Source: Macrostomum hystrix
Taxonomy: Eukaryota > Platyhelminthes > Macrostomidae
Direction: 5' to 3'
Assembly (NCBI GenBank): GCA_950097015.1
Contig: CATNEN010000038.1
Location: 13,014,001-13,078,000 of the forward strand
Length of the DNA stretch: 64,000 nt
Shown: positions 1 to 12,565 of the stretch, in pieces
How the letters are laid out: the number at the start of each line of letters is the position of its first letter
Numbering within the stretch: position 1 is the stretch's first letter
Made by a program: the position numbers and the translations under genes
The notes under the pieces: model-generated
Told to the model about the DNA's origin: nothing
Seen by the model: only the letters and a program-made list of their open reading frames with translations
Database searches by the model: none

Positions 1-299
1 AGCAAATTCTGAGTTAATTTTGTGAGTCAAAATGATCAAAAATATCTTTCCACGCTCACTTGTTATATGCCTCAATAGAGCCGTTGGCGCTCAAATCTAT
101 AGGCGTCTCGCCCGTTTGACTGCTGCACCAGGCCACCTCAAGGTAAGGCCCAGCCGTGGCGTTGATCACGCGAAAGCAGAAATTCTTTCTGTTGACTCTG
201 CTGGAGCTGTACATCGATGTACAAATCGGTGACAAGTCTGATTACAGCAGCTTGAGGCCGCACTGGGCCAGGTGCACATGCAGATAGGCATAACCTTAC

Positions 300-502
300 A
301 GCTGTGGTCACATTCTTCACATGCCAGTCCTTGCTTCCCACCACGCTGTTGGTCACCACCGACACTGTCGGGATGTCGTTCGAGTCGCTGAAGGCCAGAG
401 AGCCTGGGGACACGGCCTCCGGTGAGACGTACAGCTGACTTGTCTGGTTGCGCCACACGAAAACACGGTCAGCGGGAGTTGCCCTAGGCACCATTATTGC
501 GC
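300..502 (-). CDS. possible internal coding exon of an unidentified gene
   Basis: Read on the minus strand, this stretch is open and bounded by a plausible acceptor (ending TTGACAG just before 502) and a good donor (GTAAGG just after 300). The peptide contains VFVWRNQTSQLYV, a serine- and valine-rich middle, and ends near HVKNVTTA, so it has two N-glycosylation sequons (NQT, NVT). This suggests an extracellular segment, perhaps of a receptor, but I do not recognise a family and no neighbouring exon can be joined inside the window. The gene, if real, would continue to the left of position 1 and possibly to the right. It could also be a chance open frame. Confidence 0.35.
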
Positions 503-668
503 CTGTCAAGTACAAAGCCTGGCTCAGACCGCTGCGGAAGAATTGTGAGTGATGGAGCAGAGGGACCAGAAGTCAACAACAGCAGACGTAAAATTTCGAA
601 AATCAGAATTTTTATGATAAATCTGTGGCACCTTGGCACACTTCTTGGCACCAAAATTCCTAGCGGAA

Positions 669-684
669 GATATATATATATATA
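669..684. repeat. short TA microsatellite
   Basis: A run of alternating TA (about eight units) lies in otherwise unremarkable non-coding DNA. From 503 to about 2,550 I see no convincing exon: open frames here are short, lack splice support and have no family resemblance. Confidence 0.8.
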
Positions 685-2559
685 AATTGCCCCTAATTTA
701 AGCTGCAAAGACAGCCTGTAGTATGCTGGGTAGTTTATTTGCATTCCCGACCGCCGCAGCATAGTTCCACAGTTTGTGGAACTCTAGTTCAGTGGAACTG
801 TTTCCCTTTTTATGACCGCAGACCCTAGGATTTCAGAGCCGGTCAGATCATTTCGGGCACTTTTTAAGGGTGTAGTTGGGGGGTAAACATTGCGGATTTG
901 CAGTGAAAAATAGCCTGACGGATTCTGAAAATTCTGGAAAAAACGTTTATTTATGGTGCCCAGACGAAGGTAAGCCACATAAACAAAAGTAATATTGAAT
1001 GCCGAAAATCAATTCGGTAGTCTAAAACTGCGCATTGCATTCGTGAAAGCCTGAAAAAGTTTTAGCACTGAAACTTGGGGCTTCATTTTTCATTACTTTT
1101 GCGTTTTGCCAGAGGCCAGGAGCAGATATAGGGTTGGGTTAATATGGTGTGCTAAGTCTTCGAAGCACGAAAATACGTTGATAAATGACCGTATGGATGA
1201 GTTACACGTGTCTAGAGCGGCCCGGCTTGCAAATACCAGGTGCACTTTTATTTCTAGCTAGCTGCTATGCAAAAAATATTGCTTGCTTCGGTTTCCGACT
1301 TTTCGTTTGCCCGAACCCAATGTTTGAAGCCACTGAGGCATCAAAATGTGTTTACCTGCATAGGTATCTGTATCTGTGCTATACAAAGTTAAGATGTGCT
1401 ACGAAAGCTTCAAAATCTTGAAGCCATTGCTAATAAATCAGGCATACAAGGAAGCAAGCAATTAAGTAGTTAAGTAGTCAACAGCTCTACACAAGACTCT
1501 TCCAGACAACGTCACTTCGTCCTGAAAAATGCCTGGTAATGTTACCTTGATAGAAGCGGCAAATAGGACACAAGCAGCTCAGCTGCTCAAGCTGCTGCAA
1601 CCCAATGCTGGCGCTGCCTGAATAAGTGCCGGCAAAGTACGAGATCGTAGATCGGCTAGTACGAGATCGGCTCGTATATCATATGTAGTAGACATAGTGT
1701 TGTATATTTTAGCATGGAATAAGAAAGCAGGAAATGGGAAATAATGGTATTGCTATGATTCAAGGATTTCGTACTTAATAAAGCGACAAATTTTAGAGTT
1801 GTTTGTTGTTAGGGGTAGTAAATAGAAAGTTGGGCAGAAGTGGGTGCAAGGCGCATTTGTGATGAGTTGATGAAAATGACTTCTGAGCAGTCATGCAGAG
1901 CATAGTGTCGAGTGTAGTCGAAAAAAATTCTCTGGGGACAAAGCTCGAGGGAGCTGGTCCCGGCCAACGCAATCGATTTTTGTAGGTAGAGTAAAGTTTC
2001 TCGACAAGCATTCCGTGCACGACAGTGGTATTCCTTAGCGCATATGCACTCATTTCCAAAAGACTGAGACTGACTAGGTCTTATTTTAAAGGTCCTGGCC
2101 AGCAGCAAGAAAAGGCAGACACTCAATTAGCTACTGAAATTCGCAAAAGCAGGATCCCTTAATTCCAACCAAAGAAACTCCCAAAAAGCTTCACTACTTT
2201 CCTTCCGTATGCTAGAACCATATCTTAGTGATATAAGCTTTCTATCAATTTTTCTCTTATATCCCTCCTTCAGGGCTCCGGGAAATGGCACATCATTTGG
2301 TGACACTAGACCCGCAGCCAGCTTGAAGGCACTTCTGCTCATTTCGCTGACTCCAGAGCACACACGCACACTGATACCGCACGCAGGCATGCGCTCACAC
2401 GAGTGTGTACAGCTGCCCTGACTTTCTTATCGTCAGGCAGTGTACACTCTCGCTGTGCCTTGGAGGTTGGCCCTCAAGGGCATAAATTGCACGAGAAGCC
2501 CCAAGCCTGGTCTCCGCGGCTGCGCCCCGGTGTGGCCTCGCCGCGGAATAAATAAACGT

Positions 2560-2632
2560 GGCCTCGCTGCGGAATCGAGCTAAGGGACCTTGGTGCGAAA
2601 AGCAAACGCGTTAGACCGCTCTGCCACTCACC
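2560..2632 (-). repeat. tRNA-derived sequence (SINE head or tRNA pseudogene)
   Basis: On the minus strand this stretch carries a good RNA polymerase III A box (within GGCAGAGCGGTCTAACGCG) and, about 27 bases further on, a B-box-like AGCTCGATTCC. The layout resembles a leucine or serine tRNA, but the acceptor stem does not close cleanly. Downstream of it on the minus strand (to about 2,430) the sequence is GC-rich and contains a near-duplicate of the segment GTGGCCTCGCCGCGGAAT. This fits a tRNA-derived SINE better than a working tRNA gene. The rest of 2,633-3,098 shows nothing I can assign. Confidence 0.45.
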
Positions 2633-3098
2633 CCCTGCTAATCTAGCTTTCTCACCTTTTTATCCATCCCTGCCTTGGCATTGGCAACCGTCTTTGCAAA
2701 CCAAATCTGACAAGCAGTGAATAACTGTGAATTTCTGCACACTGCTACATACTTAATGTAGTAGTTAAATCAGGATTGAGGTTTACACGCACTTGTCACT
2801 TGGCATGAGCATGCTTCACTGAGCATGCTTCTTGAAAAAAAACTACTTTCTCGTAATTTAAAGGTGGTTTTCTTTATTTAAATGGTGAAAATACGAGTAT
2901 TAACCAGAGTGATACAATTAATAATTTTTGAAACTACGCAGATGAAACTGAAAAACAACCAGAAGTTCTCTAGCAAGCTTCGGATTTGCAAGCGACGGCT
3001 GGAAAAATATAAATGATATCTTTCCTGAGTCACAACTGAATTGCAGGTGACACCGCTGCATGGAATTTATCTAGGGCGATGACAGTTTTCCAGCCAGC

Positions 3099-4883
3099 TC
3101 AACTGCTGCAAGCTGACTCAACTGCGCTGACTGCTGGAGACGCTGGCCTCACGTGGACAATATTTCCTGAGGAGCCTGATCGCTGTCTCCTGGTCCTGGC
3201 GATGAGGTTGTACAGTAGTTCAATGAGTTCGCACAAGCTCAGGAGGCTGCAGCCCAGGTAGATTCCGGCAGTGCCGCCCAGGTCTGAAATGTACGCCTGA
3301 AGTGAGTAGCCAGGCGACAGACGGATCTGCGAGCTTCTCGACTCCTCGGTCCGCAGCGTTACCTTTAAGCCGGAGCGAGAGAAAATCTTGGCGGCCATCT
3401 GCTCAGCCGCTGAAATATCATTTCTGACGTACACTAGGTAAGCAACATGGGCATACATGGCTTGCCAGGCCGGCCTGTACACTGTGGGAGTTGCTCTCAA
3501 AACCGCCAGCATAATGTCGATGATAAGGCGGATCTGTCCGTTCTCATTCGGCCAATTGGCGCTTGAAGTGCTGGCGTCATACTGCTGCGTGAGGCACAGC
3601 TGCTTACTCTGACACAGCTGTTGGAAGTCGCTCAGTGCGGCTGTGTCAACTCTGAGGGCCTGCAAGATGTTCGACTGGACACGAGACTCATTCAGGCCGC
3701 TCACATTCAGGCACAAGGAGAGATGCCTAAACTCCCAGGGCAGCGGATTCACGTACGGAGTGCAGCCATTTAGCGCTAACTGCCTGGCGAACTCGGAGAA
3801 GTAGCAGAAGCTATTGCTGTAGCGAAATGTGTACGCGGAACCGTCGTACGGATTGAGGAACTGCACTTCAGGAGCCTCAGTCAGACACTGCCCACCAAAT
3901 GCTGCAGGATCCTTCTTGATGTTCTGCTTGCTGAGGCCGATGCTGTAGGACCTGCCCGGAGCGAGCAGGAAGTTGGTCACGAACCTGCTTGGGTACTGGT
4001 CTCTCGGAGCCAGGTATAGCCTCATTCCCATCGGCCTGTCAATCTCGTACGGCATGTCCAGGTCCCAGTCATATACATATGTGGTCAAATTGTTGTACAG
4101 GGGTACAGTCAGGCTATTCACCTGGATAATACTACTTATATTAAGAGCAGGGTAAAAGTCTGTAAAGTGCGGATCAAGAATAAACTGGAAGTTAATCTCA
4201 GAGTTGACCTTGCTGAGCTCAGCTCGCCTCTGCTCGGTAAGTTCAACCTTGAGGCATTTCAGATGGTTAGGATGGTAGAATGCAGTGAGGGAGACGCCTG
4301 ACTTGCTGTCATTCTTTAGCACAGTCTGCTGTTCCTTGTGAGCTAGATGGTCCACCAGCAGACTGTACGGCATGGACTGGATTGCGGCCTTAAGCCTGTA
4401 TAGCTTCATCTGCTCAACCTGAGCCTCACTGGAGCCTGTGAGTGACGAATTCAGCAGCCGCTGTAGGGCAGAGTCGAAAGAGGCAAAAGTGACGTTCATC
4501 CGGTCGTTGATGTCGGCCACAACAGCAGCGGGGAGCGTAACAGAGTAGGTTCCCGAGATCTGGACATTGTTGCAGAAGTAAACGTCTGGAAACTCAAAGT
4601 CCACGGACTCGGCCTCGTATGAGGTGCTGACCTCGCCTTTCACAAGCTTATCTGTGAATCCGTACATGCTGTAGATGAACACCGCCAGCAGAGACAGGAA
4701 AGCGAGCAGCCAGCAGATCTTGACGTAGAGGGAACGCTGACCAGCCAGCCTATTCAGGCCATGGGCTGTGGTCTCGCTCGCCGCTGATTCCAGGATCTGT
4801 GTCACCAACGCTCCGGTGCTCAAGATCTGAGGCTGTGCAGCAGCCATTAGGTGATGCTTCTGACCTGGAATCGCAAAATACAT
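3099..4883 (-). CDS. DEG/ENaC-family sodium channel subunit (paralogue A)
   Basis: An intronless open frame of about 594 residues from the first ATG at 4,883; a second ATG at 4,847 (MAAAQPQIL) is an equally possible start and leaves both membrane helices intact. The layout is that of the degenerin/epithelial sodium channel family: a short cytoplasmic N-terminus, a first hydrophobic helix (KICWLLAFLSLLAVFIYSMY), the post-TM1 motif FPDVYFCNN, a large extracellular domain of about 400 residues with many cysteines and N-glycosylation sequons, then a second helix with the family's selectivity motif G-x-S (GIYLGCSLLSL) and a short serine-rich tail. These channels form trimers in the plasma membrane and conduct sodium; many are gated by peptides, protons or mechanical force. 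The ligand cannot be read here. It lies head-to-head with a second DEG/ENaC gene at 6,394. Confidence 0.9.
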   Translation of the reverse strand: MYFAIPGQKHHLMAAAQPQILSTGALVTQILESAASETTAHGLNRLAGQRSLYVKICWLLAFLSLLAVFIYSMYGFTDKLVKGEVSTSYEAESVDFEFPDVYFCNNVQISGTYSVTLPAAVVADINDRMNVTFASFDSALQRLLNSSLTGSSEAQVEQMKLYRLKAAIQSMPYSLLVDHLAHKEQQTVLKNDSKSGVSLTAFYHPNHLKCLKVELTEQRRAELSKVNSEINFQFILDPHFTDFYPALNISSIIQVNSLTVPLYNNLTTYVYDWDLDMPYEIDRPMGMRLYLAPRDQYPSRFVTNFLLAPGRSYSIGLSKQNIKKDPAAFGGQCLTEAPEVQFLNPYDGSAYTFRYSNSFCYFSEFARQLALNGCTPYVNPLPWEFRHLSLCLNVSGLNESRVQSNILQALRVDTAALSDFQQLCQSKQLCLTQQYDASTSSANWPNENGQIRLIIDIMLAVLRATPTVYRPAWQAMYAHVAYLVYVRNDISAAEQMAAKIFSRSGLKVTLRTEESRSSQIRLSPGYSLQAYISDLGGTAGIYLGCSLLSLCELIELLYNLIARTRRQRSGSSGNIVHVRPASPAVSAVESACSS

Positions 4884-5754
4884 TTCGGGCTGGATTGAAA
4901 CTTTGCAATCAACCAATCAATCTACCTTACTCGAATTAGTATCGAGCTTGAAGCTTACAGATTCTATGGGTAGGAAAATAGTGAAAATGCATGAGCATTA
5001 TGCAGCATCGTAGACATTTTGATAATTTCCAGCGATTAAGATTATTGGCTACCGTAAAATTAGTTTCCATTTCTGGGAAATCCATATGAAAACACTGTGT
5101 GTGAATTTATGTGCTTACCTCAAGTCGAAATGCCCTCAGAATAGTTTTCAGTCGATTGCTTAGAAATTATCGAATTCAACTGCTGAAAGAGAACTGCTGA
5201 ATTTCTAAGAATGGTAAACAGTCAGAGCATAAGTGGTCAGTCCGCAGAGCTTAAATAATTGGAAGAGAACATTTTTGCTTTTCTCTTTGCCACTTCAGGA
5301 TATTGGTTCAGTCTCTATCGCCATTTCTCTCAACACGAGATCGATCACTTTAGCTGATTATTCCGGATCGCAATGTTGACCGTTACCGTGACAACACAGT
5401 TAGGCAGGTGCCATCCGCAAGTGGACAGTTTTTGGCTTGCGCGGACGGAGTTGGGGCTAATTGATTCACTTGCTCTTGCTCCTGAATGTCATTCTTAACA
5501 GCGCTCGCTGTATTAGCTTGAACTCTCGACTGTCCAGTCCTACCAGTCCTATTTCCCAATTCATTTCTGTTCTGCTCTTCGGTTTTGTACTTTATCTGTA
5601 AGCAATTCAAAGACAGGGAATATTAATATCAGTCTCAGTCAATGGCTATCGAACATGCAAGAAGACTCCTGCTACGCTAAGGAGTTAGTGGACACAGTTG
5701 CTGTAATTCAGAAGTATTCCACATCGAAACAGAGGAGAACAGTGTTTTTCCAGC

Positions 5755-5757
<3 letters not shown>

Positions 5758-5806
<49 letters not shown>
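5758..5806. repeat. CAG trinucleotide repeat, about 16 units
   Basis: An almost pure CAG run between the two divergent DEG/ENaC genes. It lies inside open frames on both strands (poly-alanine readings), but none has coding character outside the repeat, so I treat it as a microsatellite. The remainder of 4,884-6,393 should hold the promoters of both channel genes; I see no clear TATA or other element worth calling. Confidence 0.85.
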
Positions 5807-5808
<2 letters not shown>

Positions 5809-6393
5809 CTCGTAGAACACAAATTAGACTGGTGGATATGAGTTTAAGCCTCATGCTATGAATAGATTTCACCTTGAGCTGTACAAATAAATTACGCATA
5901 AATCTAAAGTGTAGCTAAAAACGGCTTGAGAAGTGTGCATTGTTAGCAGCGAGTCAAGTGGCGCAAAAGCTCCAATACTAAAATAGTTACAGTTCTGAAG
6001 GACAGAGATAGTGTTGTCAAGTGATCTAGTGCGAATGGACATGAATGCGATTCAGCCATAGGTTTGTACTAATTTAATTACTCAGCTTTGGAGAATACAA
6101 TGCACAGGCATGCAATCATGAAACGAGCGTGATAAAGGATTTACTATCAAAGGTTTTCATTCAATTGCTGATTGAATTAGCTTGCAATCTCTGCTAGTAT
6201 CCTGTTATCGCGTTGGCATTGACAACAGAAGATCCAACAAAAGTATTTTAGAACAAAGCTAGGATTTATAATTGAAGTCATCGTTGCATGCAATAACTTA
6301 GGCCAGCTAGGTGGTGCTTGTAGTGCTCCAGTTTTTGTGAAAGATCTGCTCTGCCCTGCAGACCATCGATATCAGCTGCTGCCTCAGTAAAAA

Positions 6394-9010
6394 ATGGAGT
6401 CGGACAATACAAGAATTGCCATCACAGTGTTTCCACTGCCATTCGCTGACAAACCCAGCTTCCTACAGGGCTTGGCGCTTCTGCTGTCTGTCGGTCTGTT
6501 GGCCGTCACCTCCTACCAGGTGACGCTGAGCGTAAACGACTACCTCTCGAATCCGACCGTGGTCACGATCAAGAACTCAGAAAGTGTCACTTTTCCTGAG
6601 CTGCTGTTGTGCAACAATGTTCCTCTGAGCTTCACGTCAGCGGCCACTGGTATGGGCTTTTTCAAACAGTTTTTGCTAGAGTTTATCGGTGTTTACAACA
6701 CAGTGCAGGGCCCTCGAAAGGGCTCAGGTCCCATCGACATCGAGGCCTTGGTGCATACCATTGGCAGAGACAAGTTCAAGCAGTACCTGAGCATCTGGCC
6801 CGAGACGCTTGTCTTCAGCTGCCGCTTCAGCGACGGCACTGATTGCAGCGGACGGGAGTTCTTCGAGCAGGTGGACCACCCGACATACCTGAACTGCTAT
6901 CGCTTTCTGCCAAATCGCAGATTCACGGATGTCACCTTCATTCTGTTCAGCGAGAGCCTTATCGGATCGACTGACTTGTCCCCATTGTTTCTGAACGAGA
7001 AGTCCTTCCCGCTGTCGGCCATCACCATGGATAGTAGTCTGGAGTACGACCGCTCATCTGGTGCAGTTCTCTTCATGAAGCACCCCCGTAAGTTGTATTT
7101 CGATATTACTATATACTCTCACATTAGACCATTATACATTATACATCACGCTGAAAATTTGCCTTCGAATGGTAATTAAGTCGGCTGAAAATCCAACCAG
7201 CAGTTTTTTATTTGGCTGGGATTTACAAACCCACAAACACATCTTCAATATGAGTACTAAGGTATATAGGAAGAAAATACAAGAAGATAGTAAAAAAATT
7301 TTATATTTGTTTATGTAATACACTCGTACTTCTAAATAATTCAAAATAAATCTTAAAGCCCCACTTTTACAACCGCTTTGTTCATACTCGTATATGTTTC
7401 AAGGACTACTAACGCTAACTTCTAGTGAAACTTAAGAAAATGGACTGAACAAAAATCACCTGTTTTATAAGAGGTAAAACTGTCTGATTTATTCGAATAA
7501 CGATATCAGGCTTACGAGCTTACAACACTAGTCCTACTTAAAGTAGACATACTTATAGTCAACGCGCAATAAAATGGACACACCTAACAAAAAATTCTTT
7601 TTTTTGCCAGATGCTTAACAACAGATAATTTAACTTCGCAGAATACTACATGCACCCAGTATTCCGCGTGATGATTAGCACCGGTCAGAGCAGTGTGGTC
7701 GGCTTCACTGAACAGCACCGGTTAGCTATCAACAAGGCTGATGACCCGTGCCTGGACTCACCGCAGAATGCCAGTTATAATATATTCCAGCAGGTAGTTG
7801 GCGGCACAAACCAGAGCAACAGCGGCTACAAGCTGGTGTGGCAGAACTTCACCAGCCTCAAGCAGGACTGCGTGATGAGTGCCGTTGCTGACTACCTGGA
7901 GGCAACTTGCGGCTGTCGCGACCCAAATTCGCCGGTGAGATCACTTTGACATTCGATTTGATCTGCAGCCGACTGTGGAAAACAGGCCTGTATTGCAATA
8001 TTGAAGTCACAATTAGCTTCTTAAGATAAAGCTTAAGAATTTGTCTAAATGAATCATATTAAAAAGTTTATAGTTTCCTACAAATAGGAAATTGTCATAT
8101 TTTCCCGAAACTATATGTTTTATGCAAGATTTCATAATAAATTAAACAAAAGAAAATAAGGGTTAGTTATACGTTGCTGAACGCTATTATGCAGATTGAC
8201 AGCAAGCGAGCCAGCGTTCCGAACTGTCGCGACGTTAAACAGCCGAACTACACATTCACCAGCGCCTGCTTCAACCAAGTGAAGAACTCTGTGTTGCGCA
8301 ACGCATCAACCAGCAATTGTTACAGCCCATGTGAGAACCGCTTCTATTCCACCCAGGTGACTGGGACGAAATGGCCTCTGGAGAGCAATATCAAGGCCAT
8401 GGTGGACCAGATGATTCGACCGAGGCTGCTCCAGCTCGAGTCATTGTATAGCAGAAAAATGTACGGCCTGAGGTACATTCAGCAGGTTGGCGATCAGCTG
8501 AACGACGCCTCGCTACAGATAAATGGTTCGGGCAACTCCAGCGTACCCGTAGGAGCCAGCACTCCTGGCGGTGACTTGAACTTGAACTTTGACCCCTCGG
8601 TGTTCGATAGCGTGCAACCAGACACAAACTCCACCCGATTGAGCCTGCTGGACAAGCTAAGCAGCGTAGTCGCCTCCAACTTTGTGAAGGTGGTCGTTCG
8701 TGCGGACTCAGACACCGTCCAGTCAGTGCTGGAGACATATAAGTACGCTTTAAGCAACGTCATGAGCGAGATCGGCGGCTTGCTTGGCTTGTACTTGGGC
8801 TGGAGCGCACTGACCTTCATTGATCTTCTGCAACTGCTGCACCTGATGAGCAGATTCCTGGCCTACCGACTAGCTAGCAGAGGCAAGGACGGGCAACAGA
8901 AGCTGGAGGAGGAGTCCGAGGCGGTGGAAGTGCCCACTATTACTGAAGGTAAAAAGCGGATTCGAGTGCAGCCCGCAGCTGACAAAAGCGAAGTCCGAAC
9001 GGCTTGGTAA
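6394..9010 (+). CDS. DEG/ENaC-family sodium channel subunit (paralogue B), three exons
   Basis: Three exons join in phase: 6,394-7,087 (donor GTAAGT), 7,642-7,934 (acceptor TTCGCAG, donor GTGAGA) and 8,195-9,010 (acceptor TTATGCAG), giving 600 residues. Family features are a first membrane helix near residue 25 (GLALLLSVGLLAVTSY), the FPELLLCNN motif after it, a cysteine-rich extracellular domain with the typical conserved cysteine stretch in exons 2-3 (for example YLEATCGCRDP and NCYSPCENRFYST), and a second helix carrying the G-x-S selectivity motif (GLYLGWSALTF). The C-terminal tail is acidic then basic. The start at 6,394 follows an in-frame upstream stop. It is a paralogue of the channel on the opposite strand at 3,099-4,883, but that copy lacks introns. 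The stop codon lies only about 60 bases before the giant mobile element begins. Confidence 0.9.
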
Positions 9011-9068
9011 AAGTGCCCCCGCGCAATTGAATTATTTTGAATTATTTTGCGAGAGTACAAGGCAGTGT

Positions 9069-10540
9069 TGAATTCGAATTGGCACATGATATGTCAGACA
9101 AATGAATTTTTGGGGGGCCATTTCAGACTTTTTTTTCGCTTTTTTCACATTCGGAATAAAGTTCCACTCTTCAGGCTCTGATCAAGACACTCATCACGTG
9201 TTAGAGATGAAAATATATTTAAGATCAACATTCAGCTTGTATGCGCACTATAGAATCAGTTCTGATTAGAACAAATTGTTTCAGCAAAATGGAAACTAAT
9301 AAATATCGAAGCAATAATTGATTCGACTGAATGCGTCTATAATATATGATTTTAACCTAATAAGTTTGATTGCTAATTACTTTGCTAGGTTTTTATGCAA
9401 TTAAGTTTATCAGTTAATTTATTTCTTGCAGTTTATTAACTCGTGTTGTGTTTTCGCATGTTGTCTTTAAGACCGGAAATTTCGAGCCTTTTAAAATTAC
9501 ACTCGCATTTGTGCCCAGAGAACTGTAGTAAATATATAGCACATCATTTTACATTGTTAATGTGTGTGCCTGAAATACCCCTTAGCTCGCCAAGTAACGC
9601 GCTAGCTACCACAGCTCCAGGCGAACTACTTTTACTTGTTACAATATACCCTTTTGCGTTACTCACGTTTCACTAGCGACTCGCTATATAAACCCACTTT
9701 TTTAAAACTCGTTCGCCACAAATGGAAAACAACATTTCTAATAGATCTTGATGTAACTCTTATTCGCCACTAAGTGTTTCAAGCAGCTTTGTTACAATTA
9801 TAACTTGGTCTGGTCGTTCAAAAAATCAACTTCGGCTTATAACGGGTTTATGAGCGGTTTATAAGCCCCTACGATAAAAGATTTATACGAAAGCTTTCGC
9901 CGTTTTAAAATTCTGGTAGAACACAACTGTATACATATAAAACCTATTTTTTATCAATTTCTTTTGCAAGATAAATTTTCTGGGCCAAGCAAAATGTGTA
10001 TATTTTAACGACAAATCATACTTTCTTTTCGCCAATGACCAAAACAGTAGTCGATAGTTTCGCCGTTTTAAAAATATGAAAAGCGAGGCTTAATTGATGG
10101 ATTTTTATTGCATTCACTTTTTCGCCAGCTTTTATTATCATATTTCTGAACATTTTGTAATGTAGGCAATAACGAGCTTCATCGGCAGCAATTTGTTTTT
10201 AAAAGTCCGGAAAGACTAAAGATAAATCTGTTAAAATCAGCTGTACATTTTTCATTTAACTTGATTACAAATTAATTTCTGCGCATTTAAATTATAAAAC
10301 AAATAATTTTCTTGCATTCTTGTATAACACTTGTTTTAGTTTATTGTGTTGCCATGACGCAAAGCATGACCACGATTTCCAGTTTGGTTTGACTTGAAGA
10401 TAAAGATTTATAATACATAATTGCCTGAATTATTTAGTTCGTTTTAATTATTATTTTCTCCTATGTATGCATGTACTAAACTGGATGTAATGAAATATAA
10501 ATGTTATTAAACTGATAATGTCACATGCTAACTGTGAAAG
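9069..10540 (+). repeat. left outer arm of the giant inverted repeat
   Basis: AT-rich sequence matching 26,452-27,920 on the other strand almost base for base. For instance, the 77-codon open frame starting at 9,443 is repeated without a residue change on the minus strand at 27,546-27,313. That frame (MLCFRMLSLRPEISS...) has no recognisable domain and I do not call it a gene. The only difference I noticed by eye is a short indel close to the inner edge (near 10,513). The arm ends with AAAG at 10,537-10,540, which recurs at 18,586-18,589 where the arm resumes. Confidence 0.85.
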
Positions 10541-10847
10541 TCTAGTGGTGTGTTAATAAATGAGGCGTAAAGGCGGCGGCTCGTTTGTAGTGTTAAGGTT
10601 GTGCTTGAAGTAGTAAAAAGACGGTTAAACTTTAGGCTGGGTACCTCCTGTATATTTATAGTTATTAACGGCTTTCTGGAAAGTTCTTTACAACAATAGC
10701 AAATAAAATATAATATAATATAACTAATTTCGTACAGACTAGGGTTGATACAAACAAAGTAAATGCGCATGCTTTAAATAATTTATCTATATAATATCAA
10801 TAAATAGGAATACAATCAATTCCTAAAGAAAGCACCCGTGTTGACAG
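10541..10847. other. left piece of a ~418-bp insertion that splits the giant left arm
   Basis: The right arm runs straight from outer to inner part at 26,452-26,455, whereas the left arm is interrupted here and resumes at 18,586. After removing the 7.3-kb element, one copy of its target duplication and the small MITE, about 418 bp of extra sequence remains (10,541-10,847 plus 18,183-18,204 and 18,494-18,585), flanked by AAAG on both sides. No terminal repeats, coding frame or polymerase III boxes are evident, so its nature is unknown. A deletion from the right arm would be an alternative explanation. Confidence 0.5.
10840..10847. other. 8-bp target-site duplication (left copy)
   Basis: GTTGACAG directly precedes the left terminal repeat at 10,848 and is repeated exactly directly after the right terminal repeat, at 18,175-18,182. 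Confidence 0.85.
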
Positions 10848-11981
10848 CAAGGACCACTAGAAGAAGAAGGACGGGACACTTCGTTTCTTAGAAAATTTAT
10901 TAAAGGCTGATTTTTACGAAAAAAATACACTAGCGAGATAGGAACTTTTCACTTTTTTCACCTTAAAACGTTGATAACTTTTTATTGGAAGCAGATACAA
11001 AGCTCTTCTTTTGATATAACTTACAAAATATGTTGCTTCGACGAATTTTATGAAGATTATTTCATGAATAATTGATCTTCATATTTTTTTAGTTACTATA
11101 TCATGCAGCAATTATAGTATGAAGCTAACTAGTGACTAACTTGAATTTTACAATCTCTGTTTAATCGAATGCATCTATTTATTAGCAATATATGATTAAA
11201 AAATAGTTGGTTATAATTGTATGCCCAACTCACTGCTTCTTTATTTTAGTTTTATACTTTCTATATAAAATAAATTTAAATATATAGCTAGGCCTACCTA
11301 TATTACATATAGGGCCTAGCCTAGGCCTACTAGCTATGCCTAGACCTAGTTATATTTTTATCAATAATCAAGACAGTATCAATCTTGTTAAGAATTGACA
11401 GTTTTTATATTTAATGGAATGTGTGAATCTAAGCAAATGATTTAATTTTAAACCAAGCTTGTTCTCTCTTGCTTTTAGACTTTAGCTTATTTTAGCTATA
11501 TTGACTTTATCTTTACATTAGCTAGTTTTTCCAGTATTTATTAAACAATGATAGTTATTTGCTCTGATTTTATCAAGATGTTCTTATTTTTATTTTCTAT
11601 TTTTCTATGTAAACAATGGTATCGTTAACTGAAGGGTTTTTTAATTTGTAGTGAAATTGTTTCTTTCCTATTCATATTATTTTTTTATTTGGGTTCAGGG
11701 TTTGTATATGGCTAGCTATTATGTCATGAACTCATCCAATATTCTATTTTAGCCATCTATTTGCCTATCTACTATAATTTTACATTTCTTCTTTTTTAAC
11801 AAGTATAGTATTTTTATGGCTAATATTAGCTTGACTTGGCTGTTTTGATGAATTTGATTTTCATTAAATTAATCACTTTTATTTTCAATTGAAATTAACA
11901 GTCCAGAAGTTGTAAGTAGGCCTATTATTTTTTGTCTATTGGGGGAATATTATTGCCTATAAATATAAGTAATAGCACTTC
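10848..11981 (+). repeat. left terminal inverted repeat of the 7.3-kb element
   Basis: Pairs with 17,042-18,174. Matching begins at CAAGGACC and stops after AATAGCACTTC at 11,981. The arm is AT-rich and includes a dense cluster of TAGGCCT-type words around 11,285-11,345. Both arms carry the same open stretches, none with coding character. Confidence 0.9.
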
Positions 11982-12565
11982 TGTAGTAGTTCTATATATT
12001 TTGCATTATAGCTAGTAGTAATTTCATTTCTTGCGCTATAATATTTTCTTGCGATATATATATTATATATAGGTACATATTATAAATATTTTTTTTATTT
12101 TAGTAAATTCGCGCTATTAAAACAAAGTTTATAAATGCTATATAAGCAGGGAGTTTTTGTGGTAATAATACAACTCGCCAGTGAGCCAAGAAAGGCAATA
12201 TCTGAGTAAAAAGATCTTTTTGAATAAAGCAAAACGTGTTGTGTTAGTTATTGAGGAAACACATTTAGTGCGAAAGCGAGGATTGAGGTTGTGACCCTCT
12301 GATCCTGGAGAAACGCCCAGCAGAGACTGGAGAATAAGAGACCAGTGCCTTAGAGGGATAAACCGCTCGTGCCAGTGCAGAAGCGCTACCTAGGAGAATC
12401 GCACAACGTAAGAGTTGTGGTGTTAAAACGGCCCTTTTCAGGGCCACCGAGTTAAAGACATACGGAGAACGTGAACAGTAGAGAAGGAGATAAAAGAATA
12501 GAAGAGGCCAAAAGATACGCTACCAAGAAAGAGAGAAAAGTAGAGAGAGAAGCCCTGTTACAACT

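Noticed and set aside
5655-5899. Poly-alanine proteins on both strands
   Set aside because: They are readings of the CAG repeat; flanking residues have no coding character.
9443-9676. Conserved 77-residue protein encoded in both giant arms
   Set aside because: Identity of the two copies follows from arm identity; there is no domain, no promoter and no codon bias to support a gene.
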